A stretch of DNA of 64,000 nt from contig JAULJL010000004.1 in the NCBI GenBank assembly GCA_030761205.1, positions 21,053,172 through 21,117,171 on the forward strand, written 5' to 3'. The position numbers were made by a program, and so were the translations under genes. The DNA is from Fremontodendron californicum (taxonomy: Eukaryota > Streptophyta > Magnoliopsida > Malvales > Malvaceae). Below the pieces are notes generated by a model. The model was not told the DNA's origin. It was given only the letters and a program-made list of their open reading frames with translations, and searched no databases. This document shows, piece after piece, positions 10,410-22,834 of the stretch (its first letter is position 1; every line of letters begins with the position of its first letter).

Positions 10410-13400
10410 TGTCGCAACCTAAGAAAATAACAAGTCGCATCACAAGACTTTATATTCGTTAAGCATGACATTAAAAAAATCGAGGAAAAGTTGACTTAAT
10501 TCCTCTTGAAAAATGAAAGTTTTGAAAATGACCTTGAAAAAGACATGGAGTCGCCACCAATCTTTTTTAGCTAGGTGTGATCGACCACCAATTAAAATCG
10601 GTTTTGTAAAACATTTTAAAATTAATTAAAACATTTTAAAAACCAATTTCAAGTCTGCATTATAAACCAGAGAAAATTGAAGAATCGGGTTCGGGACTCG
10701 ATTACGTGTAGGGAAGGATTAGCACCCCCACAACGCCCGTATAAAACGGTACCTTATTAATCATGTGTTATCTCAAGTCTTGGTAAAAAGTCGATTTTTA
10801 ATTTAGTATTTCAAGTTAATTCCCAATTTAAAGAAAAATAATTCCATTTTTAATTGAATTGATCCGGAATTTATAAATTCAAAATTTTCCTATATTCCCC
10901 AACAAACGTGGCAAACTTTAGAAATTTTTATTAGTTTGGAAAACTTTCTGAACCATTCTCGTTTTATAGAAGATATTTCTTTATTAATGATAATTGATGA
11001 TATCCTCCCCAGCAAACCCGGCAGAGAACTAATGAATTATTTTAACTCGGGAATATCTTTATTTTATTGAAAATCATTAACTTTTTCAAAACATTTTAAA
11101 AAATATGAATATGAATATGTGTGACATAAATAAAATGACATAGCAAAGTCTAGATAATATAATGCAACCTAAATGGTATGATATAATTTAAATGTCATAG
11201 CATATTCTAAATGAAATGAAATATCCTAAGTCATATGATATATTCTAAATGAAATGAAATGACCTAGGTAACATAATATATTCTATATGAAATGAAATAT
11301 CCTAAGTCACATGATATATTCTAAATGAAATGAAATATCCTAAGTGACATAATATATTCTAAATGAAATGAAATGACCTAGGTAACATAATATATACTAT
11401 ATGAAATGAAATATCCTAAGTCACATGATATATTCTAAATGGAATAAAATGATTTAAAGGACATGGCAAATATAAATGATATGGCATATAATCTAAATGA
11501 TATGAAATGACATGAAACATAAAATAATGCTATCATATAATATGCATGAAAATAAAAATAAAAATAATAATGCATGAACATAGTAAATGCTAAATAATAT
11601 GACAAAAATAACTAAATAAAAAGCATAAGATATCATGAAATATTCAAAACCATATAATAAACAACATAAGATCAAAAATTTAATAAAAAATAATAACAAC
11701 AACATGGAAATTATCATAGCAAAATCACATATTATATAGTATGCATGAATATGGAAAATGCAATGCATGAGAATGTATTTTTTCCTTTAATTAAGGAAAT
11801 CAATTTATCTAAAAAGATATCCGGCTACCTTAGGAAAATATATCAAATTAAATATTCTAAAACAAAAACTTTGTGATTGTTTGAAAATAATTTTGGAAAA
11901 CTTAGATTTAAATAAAAAATAAAAACCTAACTAAACCCTTTTTAAATGGCTCTAATTTCCTAAGCTTAAAATCCCGGACTTGACCACCCTTAACCCGAGG
12001 TTTATAAAATTATTTTTAAAGTTTAAAAAGACTTAGAAACTACCCCTAGAGAGTAGCTAAACGTCCTAATCAGTCCCCTCTAAGTAACTTAGCCAAAACA
12101 GAAAAAGGAATTTTCTTTAGATTCAAATCTGACTTCCACTGTCCAATTTTAGAACACGATTTTTTAACCTAGTTTGAAAAATTCAAACAAATCTAAAAAA
12201 AATAATGGAGACTCATAACATGTAAAAATACACGGGAAAAAATTGACTTAATTTTCTGGTTAAAGATGACTGCCCAGAAAAATTGGGAAAGTACGAGTAC
12301 TGGGTGAAAAAACTCTTTTTCCAAAACATATTTTTTTGCCTTTGATAAAATCATTTAAAAATCAAAGTAAAAATGTTAGAGACTCTCCTAAAGACTCACA
12401 AACAGTTGCTAACACTTTTGAAAAGTTAGGCAAAAATTGGTTAAGTAAAAAAAAATCACAAAGGTAGAATAATCAATTTGACAACTCCTAAATTTTTCGC
12501 AAGTATGCTCAAAATGAGCATGACTTTGAACCATTGATTGGTATAAGTCATAAATCGTGTGGCAATGACATGAAATGCATGAAATACAGCAAATATAATG
12601 TATGAAATGCATGATTTAAAACCTAAATGACATGGAAAATGCATGGCATCAATAAAATGACCTAGACCTAACATGAACTTGCATGGCATTTAATGTAACC
12701 TAGGTCTAAAATGCATGATAATGTAAACACAACCTAAAGCTAAAAGATGCATGGCAAATACACAAACATATAGCATATTTAAACAAAATACACAACAACA
12801 TATCATGGGAATGCAAACCTATCAACTAGTATAATAAAAATGTACAAACAAAGCTAAAAAAAGGGGGGGTAGCCGAATGGTCCAATGACCAAGGTCATTT
12901 TCACAAACAATTAACACAATAACATGTATAACAAAAGAATAATACTTAAATCATGCAAATATAAAGTAAAGGCATGAAAACCAATAGGCATTTCTACAAA
13001 CACATGGATTAACAAAATGTAAATCATAAACAAACTTAAACACTTTGACAACATAAAATCAAAGATGCAAGACAAATAAAATAAACATGATAACAAGATA
13101 ATAAACTCAACAATGGAAACAAGCAAGCAACCAAATCAAAACAAGCTTCTTATTTATGTATTTTAAGAAGATTTAAAGCATCAAAACTTGTTAAAAACCA
13201 CTAATAACATGAAATAAAAAACAAAACAGCAACTATACAAAAAAATGAGCCTTCGGCTACCCCTTTAAATCAAGAGAAAAAAAAAATTCAAAAAGATTTT
13301 TACAAGAAAGTATCAAGAAGGACTTGAAGAGGAAACTTAAAAACACTTATTTTAAAAAGGAAAATCAAAAGAAACTCACCAAAATAGCAATGAAAACAAA

Positions 13401-15253
13401 AAATCAAGAATAGAAAATCGAGGAAAATGCAAGAGTATGGTGCTTAAAGCAACCTCTAGAAGCTATATTGCAAGCTCTTCTAACTTTCTTTTCTTTTATA
13501 AACTTTTCTTTTTTCCTTTCAAAAATGGAGAGAAAATCAGCCAAACAAGAGTGTGAATGAGTGAAAATGAAAGAGAGAGCCCCCTCCCCTCTATAGTGGC
13601 CGATTGGCCTCTTTCTAGAAGCTAGGTAGTTATTTTTTATCTCATCCAATGTCTATCCCTTCAAGATGCCTTCAATGTAAAATTTTCACCATTGGATCAG
13701 ATATGATCAGCCCTTGAATTATGATGTCATAAAGATATCATAAATAGTATATCTCTCCAACCATTGGTCTATGTGTTGCAAATTCAAAGGCTTGATCACA
13801 AAAATAACTACCTTCCTCTTCATTGTTGGCCTTTTGATTAAAAATTAGAATATATCTGTCCACCATTGGGCCTTGGCCGACTGAACCTTCCTCTTCCAGC
13901 CCATGCTTCCATTTTTTAAAAACAAGAAAAGGCCCTTTTAGATTTCTTTGGTAAAATGACCTTTTTGCCCCCCGAACATAAATAAATAGCAAACGGATTC
14001 CAAATTCAAAAATTATTTTTTTAATACTTTTGAAATAATAAAAAATTGAATTTTGGAGGTTTTCAAAATTTTTCGAGCCTGTTTACTATTTATTTGGATT
14101 TTTCTTCCAAAATTGTCCTTTTGTGCTCCCAAACTTTACCATTTTTTAAACGAGCTCCAAATCCAGATTTTTCTTCACCAATCTCTTCCAAATAATTAAA
14201 AAGTATGACCTGGAAGTTTTCATAATTTTTGGAACTCATTTGGTATTTTTTTCGGGATTTATCTGCTTCAATTACCGCATAAGGCGCCCGGGATTTGGCC
14301 ATTTTGCAAATGAACTCCGAATCCAGATTTGGCCATTTTGCAAACAAACTCCGAATCTAAATTTTCTTTTACCAATCTCTTCCAAATAATTTAAAAATTA
14401 TATCTGCAAATTTTCAAAATTTTTGGAGCTCATTTACTATTTTTTCGGGATTATCTTCTTGAATTTCTGCATAAGGGACCCGGGATTTGGCCATTTTGTA
14501 AACGAACTCCGAATTAAGATTTTTCTTTTCCAATCTCTTCGAAATGATTTAAGAATGAGATCTGCAAATTTTTAGAATTTTTGGAGTTCATTTGCTATTT
14601 TTTCCAAATTTTCCAATTTTGGCCTTTTACCTCCGAAGCTCGGTTTTGCTCTAAACAAGCCTGATTTTTAGATTTTCTTCAAACTGAGCCTTGGGATATC
14701 CTAGTTTAATCACTCCTCATCAATTAGGGGCTTTAGTCTTACCGAATCTGGCCATTTCTATAATTCTCCGAAATCCACCAAAAACCCTAATTCTCGATGT
14801 TCTTCCGGATTGACTTTTCTTTCAGTTTTTCTTCCAAGTAGTTTCTCCATTACCCGTAGTCAGTGCTTATCTTTCATTTGGAACCTTCAATTTCAACCAA
14901 TTTGCCTGTTTAAGCACTTTTCCCCAAATTTCCCGAACTAGGATTTTCTTTTTACTGAATCTATGTAACCCAACTTCCGAACTCTATATCTTTCATTGTA
15001 GACCTCAGATTATCAAAATTCTTTTGCCATTTTTCAGTTGAACTTCAAATCTTGATTTTGAAAGTGGGTTGACTTTTTTAGTAGTTGACTTTTTGGGGTT
15101 GACTTTTTCAAGTTTGACTTTTTATGCTCGCCTTCTTAGACTAAGTCTCGAAGCACCACCTGCATGATGAAAAAAGTTTTTTACATTCTGAAACATCAAT
15201 TTAGGAAGAAAACATACTTGTTTTAGTGGTCCGGACAAAATTAGGTGTCTACA
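10410..15253 (-). repeat. element A 3' LTR (left), 4844 bp
   Basis: Begins TGTCGCAACCTAAG and ends TTAGGTGTCTACA on the + strand; in coding orientation it starts TGTAGACACC, as Ogre-like LTRs do. Complete relative to its partner, which lacks the part corresponding to about 13310-13905. Contains an AT-rich tandem array (11140-11450), long stretches full of CATG/ATGCA words (12500-13130), and an area of diverged repeats with TTTGGCCATTTTGCAAAC words (14280-14520). The short hydrophobic minus-strand frames here are composition artefacts. Confidence 0.93.
11140..11450. repeat. AT-rich tandem repeats inside element A LTR
   Basis: Alternating units of about 35 bp such as ATATATTCTAAATGAAATGA, followed by AATATCCTAAGTCA or ATGACCTAGGTAACAT, giving a compound unit near 70 bp. 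The same array sits in the other LTRs (38690-39050, 46990-47330, 60890-61230) with different unit numbers. Confidence 0.85.
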
Positions 15254-17786
15254 GCTGCCCCTCTTTGGTTATTGCTGAGAATCAAGAATCAGGCAAAGAT
15301 AAACAAATACTAATTTTGTCCGGTTAGTGAAATCACATGTGAAGAGAAGGGAAAGGGGTTTTCATTTTATCATTTTTCATTTTTTTTTTTGAAAAAGCTG
15401 TAAATAGAAGATATTGTCCTTAAATTGAGTTCCCTGACTAATCAAGGCTCGACCTGTCTTAAGAAAACGGGTTCGATTTTAAAACAAAATATTTGACTCA
15501 TTTAAAAAGCAGAACGAGTTTTAAAACAAAAAGAAACACCTCGACGATGGTCTCGAGGCTCTACTCATTTGATAAACAGAATAAATTCGATTTAAAACAA
15601 CAAGAAATACCTCGACGATGGTCTCGAGGCTCAACTCATTTGATAAAATAGAATGAATTTGATTTAAAACAAAAGGAAATACCTCAACGATGATCTCAAG
15701 GCTCGACTCATTTGATAAAACAAAATGAATTCGATTTAAAACAAAAGGAAATACCTCGACGGTGGTCTCAAGGCTCGACTCATTTGATAAAACAGAATGA
15801 ATTTGATTTAAAACAAAAGAAAATACCTCGACGGTGATCTCAAGGCTCGACTCATTTGATAAAACATAATGAATTCGATTTAAAACAAAAGGAAATACCT
15901 CGACGATGGTCTCGAGGCTCAACTCATTTGATAAAATAGAATGAATTTGATTTAAAACAAAAGGAAATACCTCAACGATGATCTCAAGGCTCGACTCATT
16001 TGATAAAACAAAATGAATTCGATTTAAAACAAAAGGAAATACCTCGACGGTGGTCTCAAGGCTCGACTCATTTGATAAAACAGAATGAATTTGATTTAAA
16101 ACAAAAGAAAATACCTCGACGGTGATCTCAAGGCTCGACTCATTTGATAAAACATAATGAATTCGATTTAAAACAAAAGGAAATACCTCGACGGTGATCT
16201 CAAGGCTCGACTCATTTGAGAAGCAGAACGAGTTCGATTTATGGAAGCCAAAGTTTTCTTGATTCCTGCAATGTTAGCTAAATGAAATGATGAGAATGAC
16301 AGGCTTTGCAAATGCTTTATGTTTCCTAAGAATCAATGCAATCAAATGATTGTGTCATGATTTCTAATCCATGGTTTCTTTGAGGTTCACAGATTATTCA
16401 ACTTCATGACGGAGTCTTCAATTGTTCACTGATGCCCCACTTAAGGAATCCTTCATTCAAGATAACTTGTCAAACAGTCTCAATTTCTGACTTTCGCTGA
16501 AATTCACAAATTTTCTGACTTCGTGATGGAGACTCCAACATGTTCACTGTTTTCCTTTACTTGATGAACTTTCCAAACCTTTCTTAAGATTTAAATCTAT
16601 TCCTTAGTAATACTCTGAAATCCTTTTATTTAAAGATTTTTATGTTTACAAATTATCATTCACTTTAATAACAATTGAGATGCATCTCAAAAATGTATGA
16701 AAGAAAATATGAAACAAGCAAAATGTCACGAAAAGGATAACAAGAATTTATTGCAACAAATGTTTTTTCTTTTTTTTTTTTTTTAAATTGTAAAAGTGAA
16801 TATCAGGGATATAAGAAACAAATGTAATGTTATAGGTTATAGATGCCCCGGATGCGAAATATCTTGGACCCCTCATTTTTCAAACCATCTGAAATTTCTC
16901 TTAAACGAGCAATTTACTTGGGTAATCCCTCGACTTTCGTAGTTACGTCAGACTGAGTTATTCCCCTTTCCTTTGATTTTCAAATATTTTCACCCCTTTT
17001 TACACGGAGAATTGATTCGAACTTTAATCAGTACTTAAGCCGCCCTTTACGGGTTTTCAACTCAAATGTCCCCCATTCGATATTAAGTCGCCCTTTACGG
17101 GTTTTTGGCTTAAACCTCTCCTTTTACATTCTTTTTCATTTTCATTTTTTGTTTTCTCATTTTTTCTTGTATTCTACCATGCATCTGAGAATTTTAAATG
17201 CTTCCAAGGTAAAAATGTCAATTCATAAGATGGAATAAATTCTGAGAATAACCTTTCAAATTAATTATCCATGCTTGATCAAAATGGGCTTTTAAAGCAC
17301 GTAATATAGGCCAAGGCTCGGGTTTAGAAAGAAAGGATACATAGGCCCAAAATGTGTTTAAGGGTGATTAGATTAAGGATCATTTCTTGAGGAGAGTTCA
17401 TTCTTGAAACATTTGTCCCCTTTTATTGGATTTTATTTTATTTTTCTTTTTTCTTTGTTGGCTTTCATTTGCCATTATTTGATTTCACAATTTTCGATAG
17501 CTTTCTTTTTACCATGATTTTTTTATTATTTTTCCTCGCATATGCCCTCCAATATAGAGGGTGATCCTTGATCAAGGTTTAAAGAAAGAAATAATTCCTA
17601 AGGCTCAAAGGGGTGACTAAGGATAATTTTGTCTTAGTGAAAGGAATATGAAAGATGGCCATTTATCATATCAAGCATGAATATTCTCATTAAAAAGCAA
17701 TCCACAGGGGAGATAGATATATAGAATTTCCATTTTTACGCTTGGAATCATTTGAATTCCCATGTGCATAGCATCACACTTTTTTT
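15254..17786 (-). other. element A 3' untranslated region
   Basis: Non-coding stretch between the 3' LTR and the end of integrase. It opens with GCTGCCCCTCTTTGG next to the LTR, the place of the polypurine tract on the minus strand (AGAGGGGCAGC). It contains the 72 bp repeat array and, at about 17160-17760, a segment also present in element B at about 54100-54790 (for example ATGCTTGATCAAAATGG), so this part is an ancestral family feature. Confidence 0.75.
15468..16258. repeat. 72 bp tandem repeat array, about 10 units
   Basis: Units start CTCGACGATGGTCTCGAGGC or CTCAACGATGATCTCAAGGC at 15540, 15611, 15683, 15755, 15827, 15899, 15971, 16043, 16115 and 16187. The four-unit block 15611-15898 is repeated at 15899-16186 with first and second units identical by eye, a 288 bp higher-order unit. 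Because 72 is divisible by three, the array fakes a 133-codon minus-strand ORF (15521-15922). Confidence 0.95.
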
Positions 17787-18062
17787 TTAAGCATAATACT
17801 TCTTTAGTTCATCAGTATTCACGGGATTTCTGAAATCCTCCCCGTCCATCCGAGTTAAAATCAATGCTCCTCTAGAAAAAGCTCTTTTTACCATATAGGG
17901 TCCTTCCCAATTTGGAGCCCATTTTCCTCGCGGGTCCTTCACTATAGGGATAATTTTCCTCAGTACCAACTCCCCCTCTCGAAACTGTCTGGGACGAACC
18001 TTCTTGTTGCGGGCTCGAATCATCATTTTCTGATACAACTGCCAATGAAAAATTACTTTCAA
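17787..18062 (-). pseudogene. element A integrase C-terminal domain
   Basis: 91-codon frame (KVRPRQFREGELVLRK, then GKWAPNWEGPYMVKRAFSRG, ending NTDELKKYYA) is the C-terminal DNA-binding end of a Tat-type integrase. It is separated from the catalytic core (18120-19532) by a short out-of-frame stretch, so the polyprotein is broken here. No chromodomain follows, as expected for Tat/Ogre. Confidence 0.85.
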
Positions 18063-18119
18063 TCTTTTCTCCTCGATGAGATTCAGCTGTTCATAACGAG
18101 CTCTAACCCATTCTACCTC

Positions 18120-19532
18120 TTATAGGCCAACCTCCATCAAAACCCGAAGTGAAGGGATCTTAACTTCAATAGGTAGCACCGCTTCCATCCTGTATACCAA
18201 AGGAAAAGGCATTGCCCCTGTAGATCTGCGGACCGAAGTACGATATGCATGAAGAGCAAAAGGCAAGATCTTCTCAACAATCTTCTTGATGTTCTTATTG
18301 GCTTCTTCTACTGCCCCATTCATCTTCGGACGGTAAGGCGCCGAATTATGATGTGTGATCTTGAACTGAGTACACACTTCTCTCATCATCTTATTGTTCA
18401 AATTGAGAGCATTATTTGAAATAATTCTTACTGGCAATCCGTAACGACATATGATTTCTTTCTTAACAAACCTGCATCCCATCGACTTTGTTATATTCGT
18501 ATAGGAATCAACTTTTACCCACTTTGTGAAATAATCTATGGCCACCAAGATGAAACGATGTTCATTTGAAGCTTTCATGATATATGGCCCAATCATATCC
18601 ATTCCCCACATTGAAAAGGGCCATGGTGTAGTCATGACATGCAATGGCGATGGCGGTACATGAATCTTATCTACATATATCTGGCATTTATGGCACTTTC
18701 GGAAATAACTGATACAATATCCTTCCATTGTCAACCAATAATACCCTGCCCTCATAATCTTCTTAGCAAGCATGTGACCGTTAGCATGAGTGCCACATAC
18801 CCCATCATGGACCTCTTCTATAATTCTTCGAGCTTCGGCAGATCTGACACATCTCAATAAGACTTGGTCTTTTCCTTTCTTGTAGAGAATCTCACTATCT
18901 AGAACAAAACCCATTGCTAGCCTTCTCAGAGTCCTTTTGTCATTTTCTGTTGCTTGTTCTGGATACTGTTGACTATTGATGTACTGCAAGATATCATTAT
19001 ACCAAGGGAGGCCATCTGCTTCTTCTTCAATACTCAGACAGTGGGCAGGAGACTCATATATACTCATATTTATTGGCACAACTTCAGCCTCTTCATTCAC
19101 TTTAAACATTGATGACAAAGTAGCCAGAGCATCTGCCATTCGGTTTTCTTCTCGAGGGGAGTAATTGAAATTCACTTCTTCAAATTCCTCCAATATACTC
19201 AATATGAGTTCTCGGTATTGGATTAGCTTTGTATCTCGGGTTTTCCATTCTCCACGTAGCTGGTATATCACTAGGGCAGAGTCTCCAAAAACTTCCAATA
19301 CTTTGGTCTTTCTGTCCACTGTAGCACGAAGGCCCATAGTACATGCTTCATACTTGGCAGTATTTTTTGTACAATCAAAATTCAATCTAGCAGTGAAAGG
19401 ATAATAATCTTCTTCTAGGGATATGAGGATTGCACCAATTCCATGCCCCATGGCTTTGGATGCACCATCAAAGTACATTTTCCATACTTTCTTCTTCAGG
19501 GGAGCCTCATCTGCTTTTGAAACATACATCAA
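18120..19532 (-). pseudogene. element A archaeal-type RNase H plus integrase core
   Basis: 470-codon frame. Residues about 18-140 form a second, archaeal-type RNase H with all four acids in place (D22 in MYFDGAS, E62 in KYEAC, D84 in FGDSALV, D134 in RMADALA). Residues 249-283 carry the integrase zinc site (H249, H253, C280, C283). The catalytic core has D312 (WGMDMIGPY) and E409 (NGAVEEANK), but the middle acid is N373 (RIISNNALN); N373 to E409 is exactly the DX35E spacing. GAT to AAT at one base would explain it, and strand transfer should be lost. A frame break separates this from the preceding RNase H. Confidence 0.92.
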
Positions 19533-19625
19533 ATCTTCATCTGGGAAGTCAAAGTTCTACGGCTCATAATCTTCCACTACCCGACTTGCTAAGAATTCAG
19601 CCACTGCACTGTCCTTGATAACTTT

Positions 19626-20162
19626 CTAACCTACATACACAATATCATATTCTGACAATAAAACCTTCCATCTTGCTGTTCTCCCTGATAAAGAAGGTGC
19701 ATTCAACATGTACTTGATTGGATCTAGCTTGGCAATCAACCACGTTGTGTGGTACAACATGTACTGTATGAGTCTTCGAGTAGTTAAAGCTAAGGCACAG
19801 CACAACTTTTCTACCGACGAATATTTCAACTCATAATCTGTGAACTTCTTGCTGAGGTAGTAAACTGCCTGTTCTTTCTTTCCAGTCTCATCAAGCTGCC
19901 CCAATACACAACCCATGGATCTCTCAAATACTGATAAATACAGTATCATTGGTTTATCTGAAACAGGTGACATTAATACTGGTGGGTTTGATAGATAATG
20001 CTTAACCTTTTCAAATGCGATCTGGCATCCTTTATCCCATTCTCCTGGATCACGTTTTTGAAGTAACTTAAATATTGGATCACATTTGTAAGTTAATTGA
20101 GAAATAAACCGAGCAATGTAATTCAATCTCCCCAAAAAACCTTTACTTCTTTTTGAGTACAA
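19626..20162 (-). pseudogene. element A RNase H domain (first copy)
   Basis: 178-codon frame, starting in the RT connection (FLGRLNYIARFISQLT), then RNase H-like sequence (ILYLSVFERSMGCVLGQ, KEQAVYYLSKKFTDYELKYS). The usual DAS motif of RNase H reads LSV here; this copy is commonly degenerate in the Tat clade, which has the second RNase H. It ends at a stop after EYDIVYVG; the next domain lies in another frame. Confidence 0.85.
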
Positions 20163-21213
20163 GGTGGTGGAAAATTCTGAATGGCCTTCAATTTATCCGG
20201 GTAAATCTCAATTCCCTTTTTGCTGACGACAAAACCCAGCAATTTTCCCGAGGTGACTCCAAAAGTGCATTTTGTCGGATTTAGCTTGAGTCGAAACTTT
20301 CTTAGTCATTCGAAGAGCTTCTTAAGATTCGCAATATGCTCCTCTTCTCCTTGTGACTTTGCAATCATATCATCAACATAGACCTCAATTCCCTTATGCA
20401 TCATATCATGAAGCAAGCCACCATGGCTCTCTGATATGTTGCTCCAGGATTCTTCAACCGAAAACGGCATTACCTTGTAGCGGAATGTTCCCCACATTGT
20501 GACAAATATGGTTTTCTCCATATATTTTGGTGCCATCTTAATCTGATTATATCCCGAGAATTCGTCCATGAAAGAAAATAAAGAACTCTTCACCGTATTA
20601 TCCACCAGAGTATCGATATAGGGCAAAGGAAAATTATCTTTAGGGCTGGCCTTGTTCAAATATCTGTAATCAACGCACATCCGCACCTTGCCATCTTTCT
20701 TTGGTACTGGAACAATATTTGCCACCCATTCTGGATATTTTGCCACCTCTAAGAATCCAGCATCAAATTGCTTCTTCACCTCCTACTTTATCTTTAACAG
20801 CATGTCTGGCCTCATTCTTCTTAACTTTTGCTGAATTGGCTTGCATTCTAGCCTTAAAGGGAGCTTATCAACCACAATATCCGGATCCAACCCTGGCAAT
20901 GTCTTGGTAAGACCATGCAAGTACATCCACATTCCCGGAGCAAAGCTATCAATTCACCCTTTATTGATGATGACAATAAAGTCCCGATTTTGACCTCCTT
21001 TATCTCCTCACAATTCCCAGATTTATCATTTTCAATAATTCCTTATGAGGAAGTACTTGTTTCTCCTCTTGTTCTATTTTCCTTAATAGATCTGGAGGTA
21101 GACCATAATCCTCAGTATCTTTGTTAGCCTCAAAATCACCCATGCAAATGTGTCTTTCAAAATCAATTTTAGAATTACTGACAGGAAGGTCCTCATATTT
21201 CGCATCCGTACAC
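20163..21213 (-). pseudogene. element A reverse transcriptase
   Basis: RT in several frames. Upstream: KYEDLPVSNSKIDFERH and GLPPDLLRKIEQEEKQ (21266-21000). Core frame 20779-20306: FLEVAKYPEWVANIVPVPKK, VRMCVDYRYLNKASPKDNFP, FSFMDEFSGYNQIKM and the catalytic YVDDMIAKS near 20365, with the metal-binding DD intact. Frameshifts and stops on both sides, for example after LKKLFE, break the gene. Downstream the frame resumes with LNPTKCTFGVTSGKLLGF. Recognisable but not functional. Confidence 0.9.
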
Positions 21214-21408
21214 CTGTAAATAGGTAGGGAAGAAACAATATAGGAAAATATATATAATAAAAGCAAAATAAATAGAATAAATGAAAGAATATGGACACAT
21301 CAATATGAATAAAATGTATCGTGCTTGTTATTTATTGAATGAAAATGTTTAAACAAAAAGCCCATTACAGAAAAAGACTCTTAATTAAGATTTTTTTTAA
21401 AGTATTAC
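21214..21408 (-). other. intron between protease and RT of element A
   Basis: On the minus strand a donor CAAA|GTAATA at 21408 and an acceptor TTTCTTCCCTACCTATTTACAG ending at 21214 bracket 195 bp of AT-rich sequence. Joining the flanks gives IPKCTDAKYEDLP in one frame, linking the frame 21692-21405 to the RT frame. Ogre elements are known for an intron in this position, so the call combines sequence and family knowledge. Confidence 0.75.
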
Positions 21409-22810
21409 TTTGGAATAGACTTAAAAACTATTGACAACTCAATCGCACTCCAATTGGTCAATCTATATTCTGGTGGACAAGGTCGCACCATCAGGTTCGC
21501 ATTGTCACTTTCCATTCCTTCCTTCCCAGTCATGCAAATCAACATATCCTGTATCTGCCCACCCTTATTCACATGGAACTTTTCAAAAGCTTGCTCGATC
21601 GTTACGATACATTTTCTGAATTCTTTTCTTCGAATAGAAAACCAGCAGAGCGAAAGCTGTGAAGGATTGGTGGGAAAGTCATAGGCTCCCACTCAATATC
21701 CATACCTACGAGACGGGCCATCCTCCTTTGTCGATTTTTTTCAACTTGTTTCCTCTTCTCATGGGCCTTCTAAAGATACCCTAAGCCAAACCGGCCTTTC
21801 TTTCCCACTACTTCCATTACTAGGGCCATCCCTTAAAAATATTTTCCAAGACCTTTTCTAGCCATACAGCACTTTCCCACTGTTGTTCTTACTCCTAGCC
21901 TTGTGTTCTTGGACAACCTTGGTTTTGGAATTTTTCGTCCTTCAGCGACGAAAACCGCATTTACTAATTCCAAAGACCGAAAGGAACATTCTACTGCATC
22001 TTCATTGGGTACAACATAAAGAGATTCAGTAGATGCAGAGGCTATTATGTCCTCTTCTCCTGATACAGTGACCAAACGGCCCTCCATCATAAATTTCAGC
22101 TTTTGGAGGAGAGATGAGGGTACAGCCCCTGCTGAATGTATCCACGGCCTTCCTAACAAGCAATTATAGGACGGATTAATATCCATGACCTAAAATTTCA
22201 CTGTATAGGTGCATGGGCCTATCTCTAGAGGAACCTCAATAGTTTCCATTACCTCTCTCCTGGTACCATCAAAAGCTCTGACTACAATGCAACTCGACAG
22301 CATATAAGAAATATCAATTGGCAACTTAGACAGGGTTGCCAGGGGCGTTACATTTAATGAAGAACCATTATCTAGAAGCACCCTTGGTAGTATATGCCCC
22401 TTGCAAGTGGTTGTTATGTGAAGAGCCTTTGTGGACCCAATACCATTGGGTGGTATTTCATCATAACTGAAATATATATGATCGTTTGCCGCAATGTTTC
22501 CCACCAGCCTGCCTAATTTTACTACCGATATGCTGTTAGCCACATATGCCTGATTCAACACTCTCAACAGGGCATTTCTGTATGGCTCCGAGTTCAATAG
22601 CAAAGATAAGATGGAGAATATTGCTAGCTGACGCTGCAATTGCTCAACCACACTATACTCACTATGTTTTATGAACTTTAAAAACTCGCAAGCCTCCTTT
22701 TCATTCAATGGCTCTTTTAGCTTGTTAACTGAGGCTGATCTCCTTTCTGCTTCTATGGACAAATCCATCTCAATATGGATTTGTTCAGCTGCTTTCTTCC
22801 CTTTGTCCAT
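21409..22810 (-). pseudogene. element A aspartic protease and linker
   Basis: Frame 22810-22190 begins MDKGKKAAEQIHIEMD and reaches the protease signature VLLDNGSSLNVTPLATLSKL (D-N-G active-site triplet) and VRAFDGTRREVMETIEVPLE. A single in-frame stop at about 22187 separates it from MDINPSYNCLLGRPWIHSAG (frame 22186-21833), the usual flap-side block. The linker GAYDFPTNP...WSAIELSIVFKSIPK (21692-21405) leads to the intron. One nonsense codon plus frame changes; otherwise well preserved. Confidence 0.87.
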
Positions 22811-22834
22811 TCCTATATCCTTTCTTGTTGATAC

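Noticed and set aside
12868..12900. tRNA-like stretch (GGGGTAGCCGAATGGTCCAATG)
   Set aside because: Only superficially like a tRNA-Leu/Ser D-arm region; no matching acceptor, anticodon or T arm nearby, and it recurs in each A/B LTR.
15521..15922. 133-codon repetitive minus-strand ORF (repeated VEVFPFVLNRIH-like units)
   Set aside because: It is the 72 bp DNA array read through; 72 is divisible by three, so stops are avoided. No start context, no domain.
15468..16258. CRISPR-like array
   Set aside because: Direct head-to-tail repeats without unique spacers, inside a plant retrotransposon.
18639..19618. + strand ORFs of 62-79 codons
   Set aside because: Antisense shadows of the well-supported RNase H/integrase frame.
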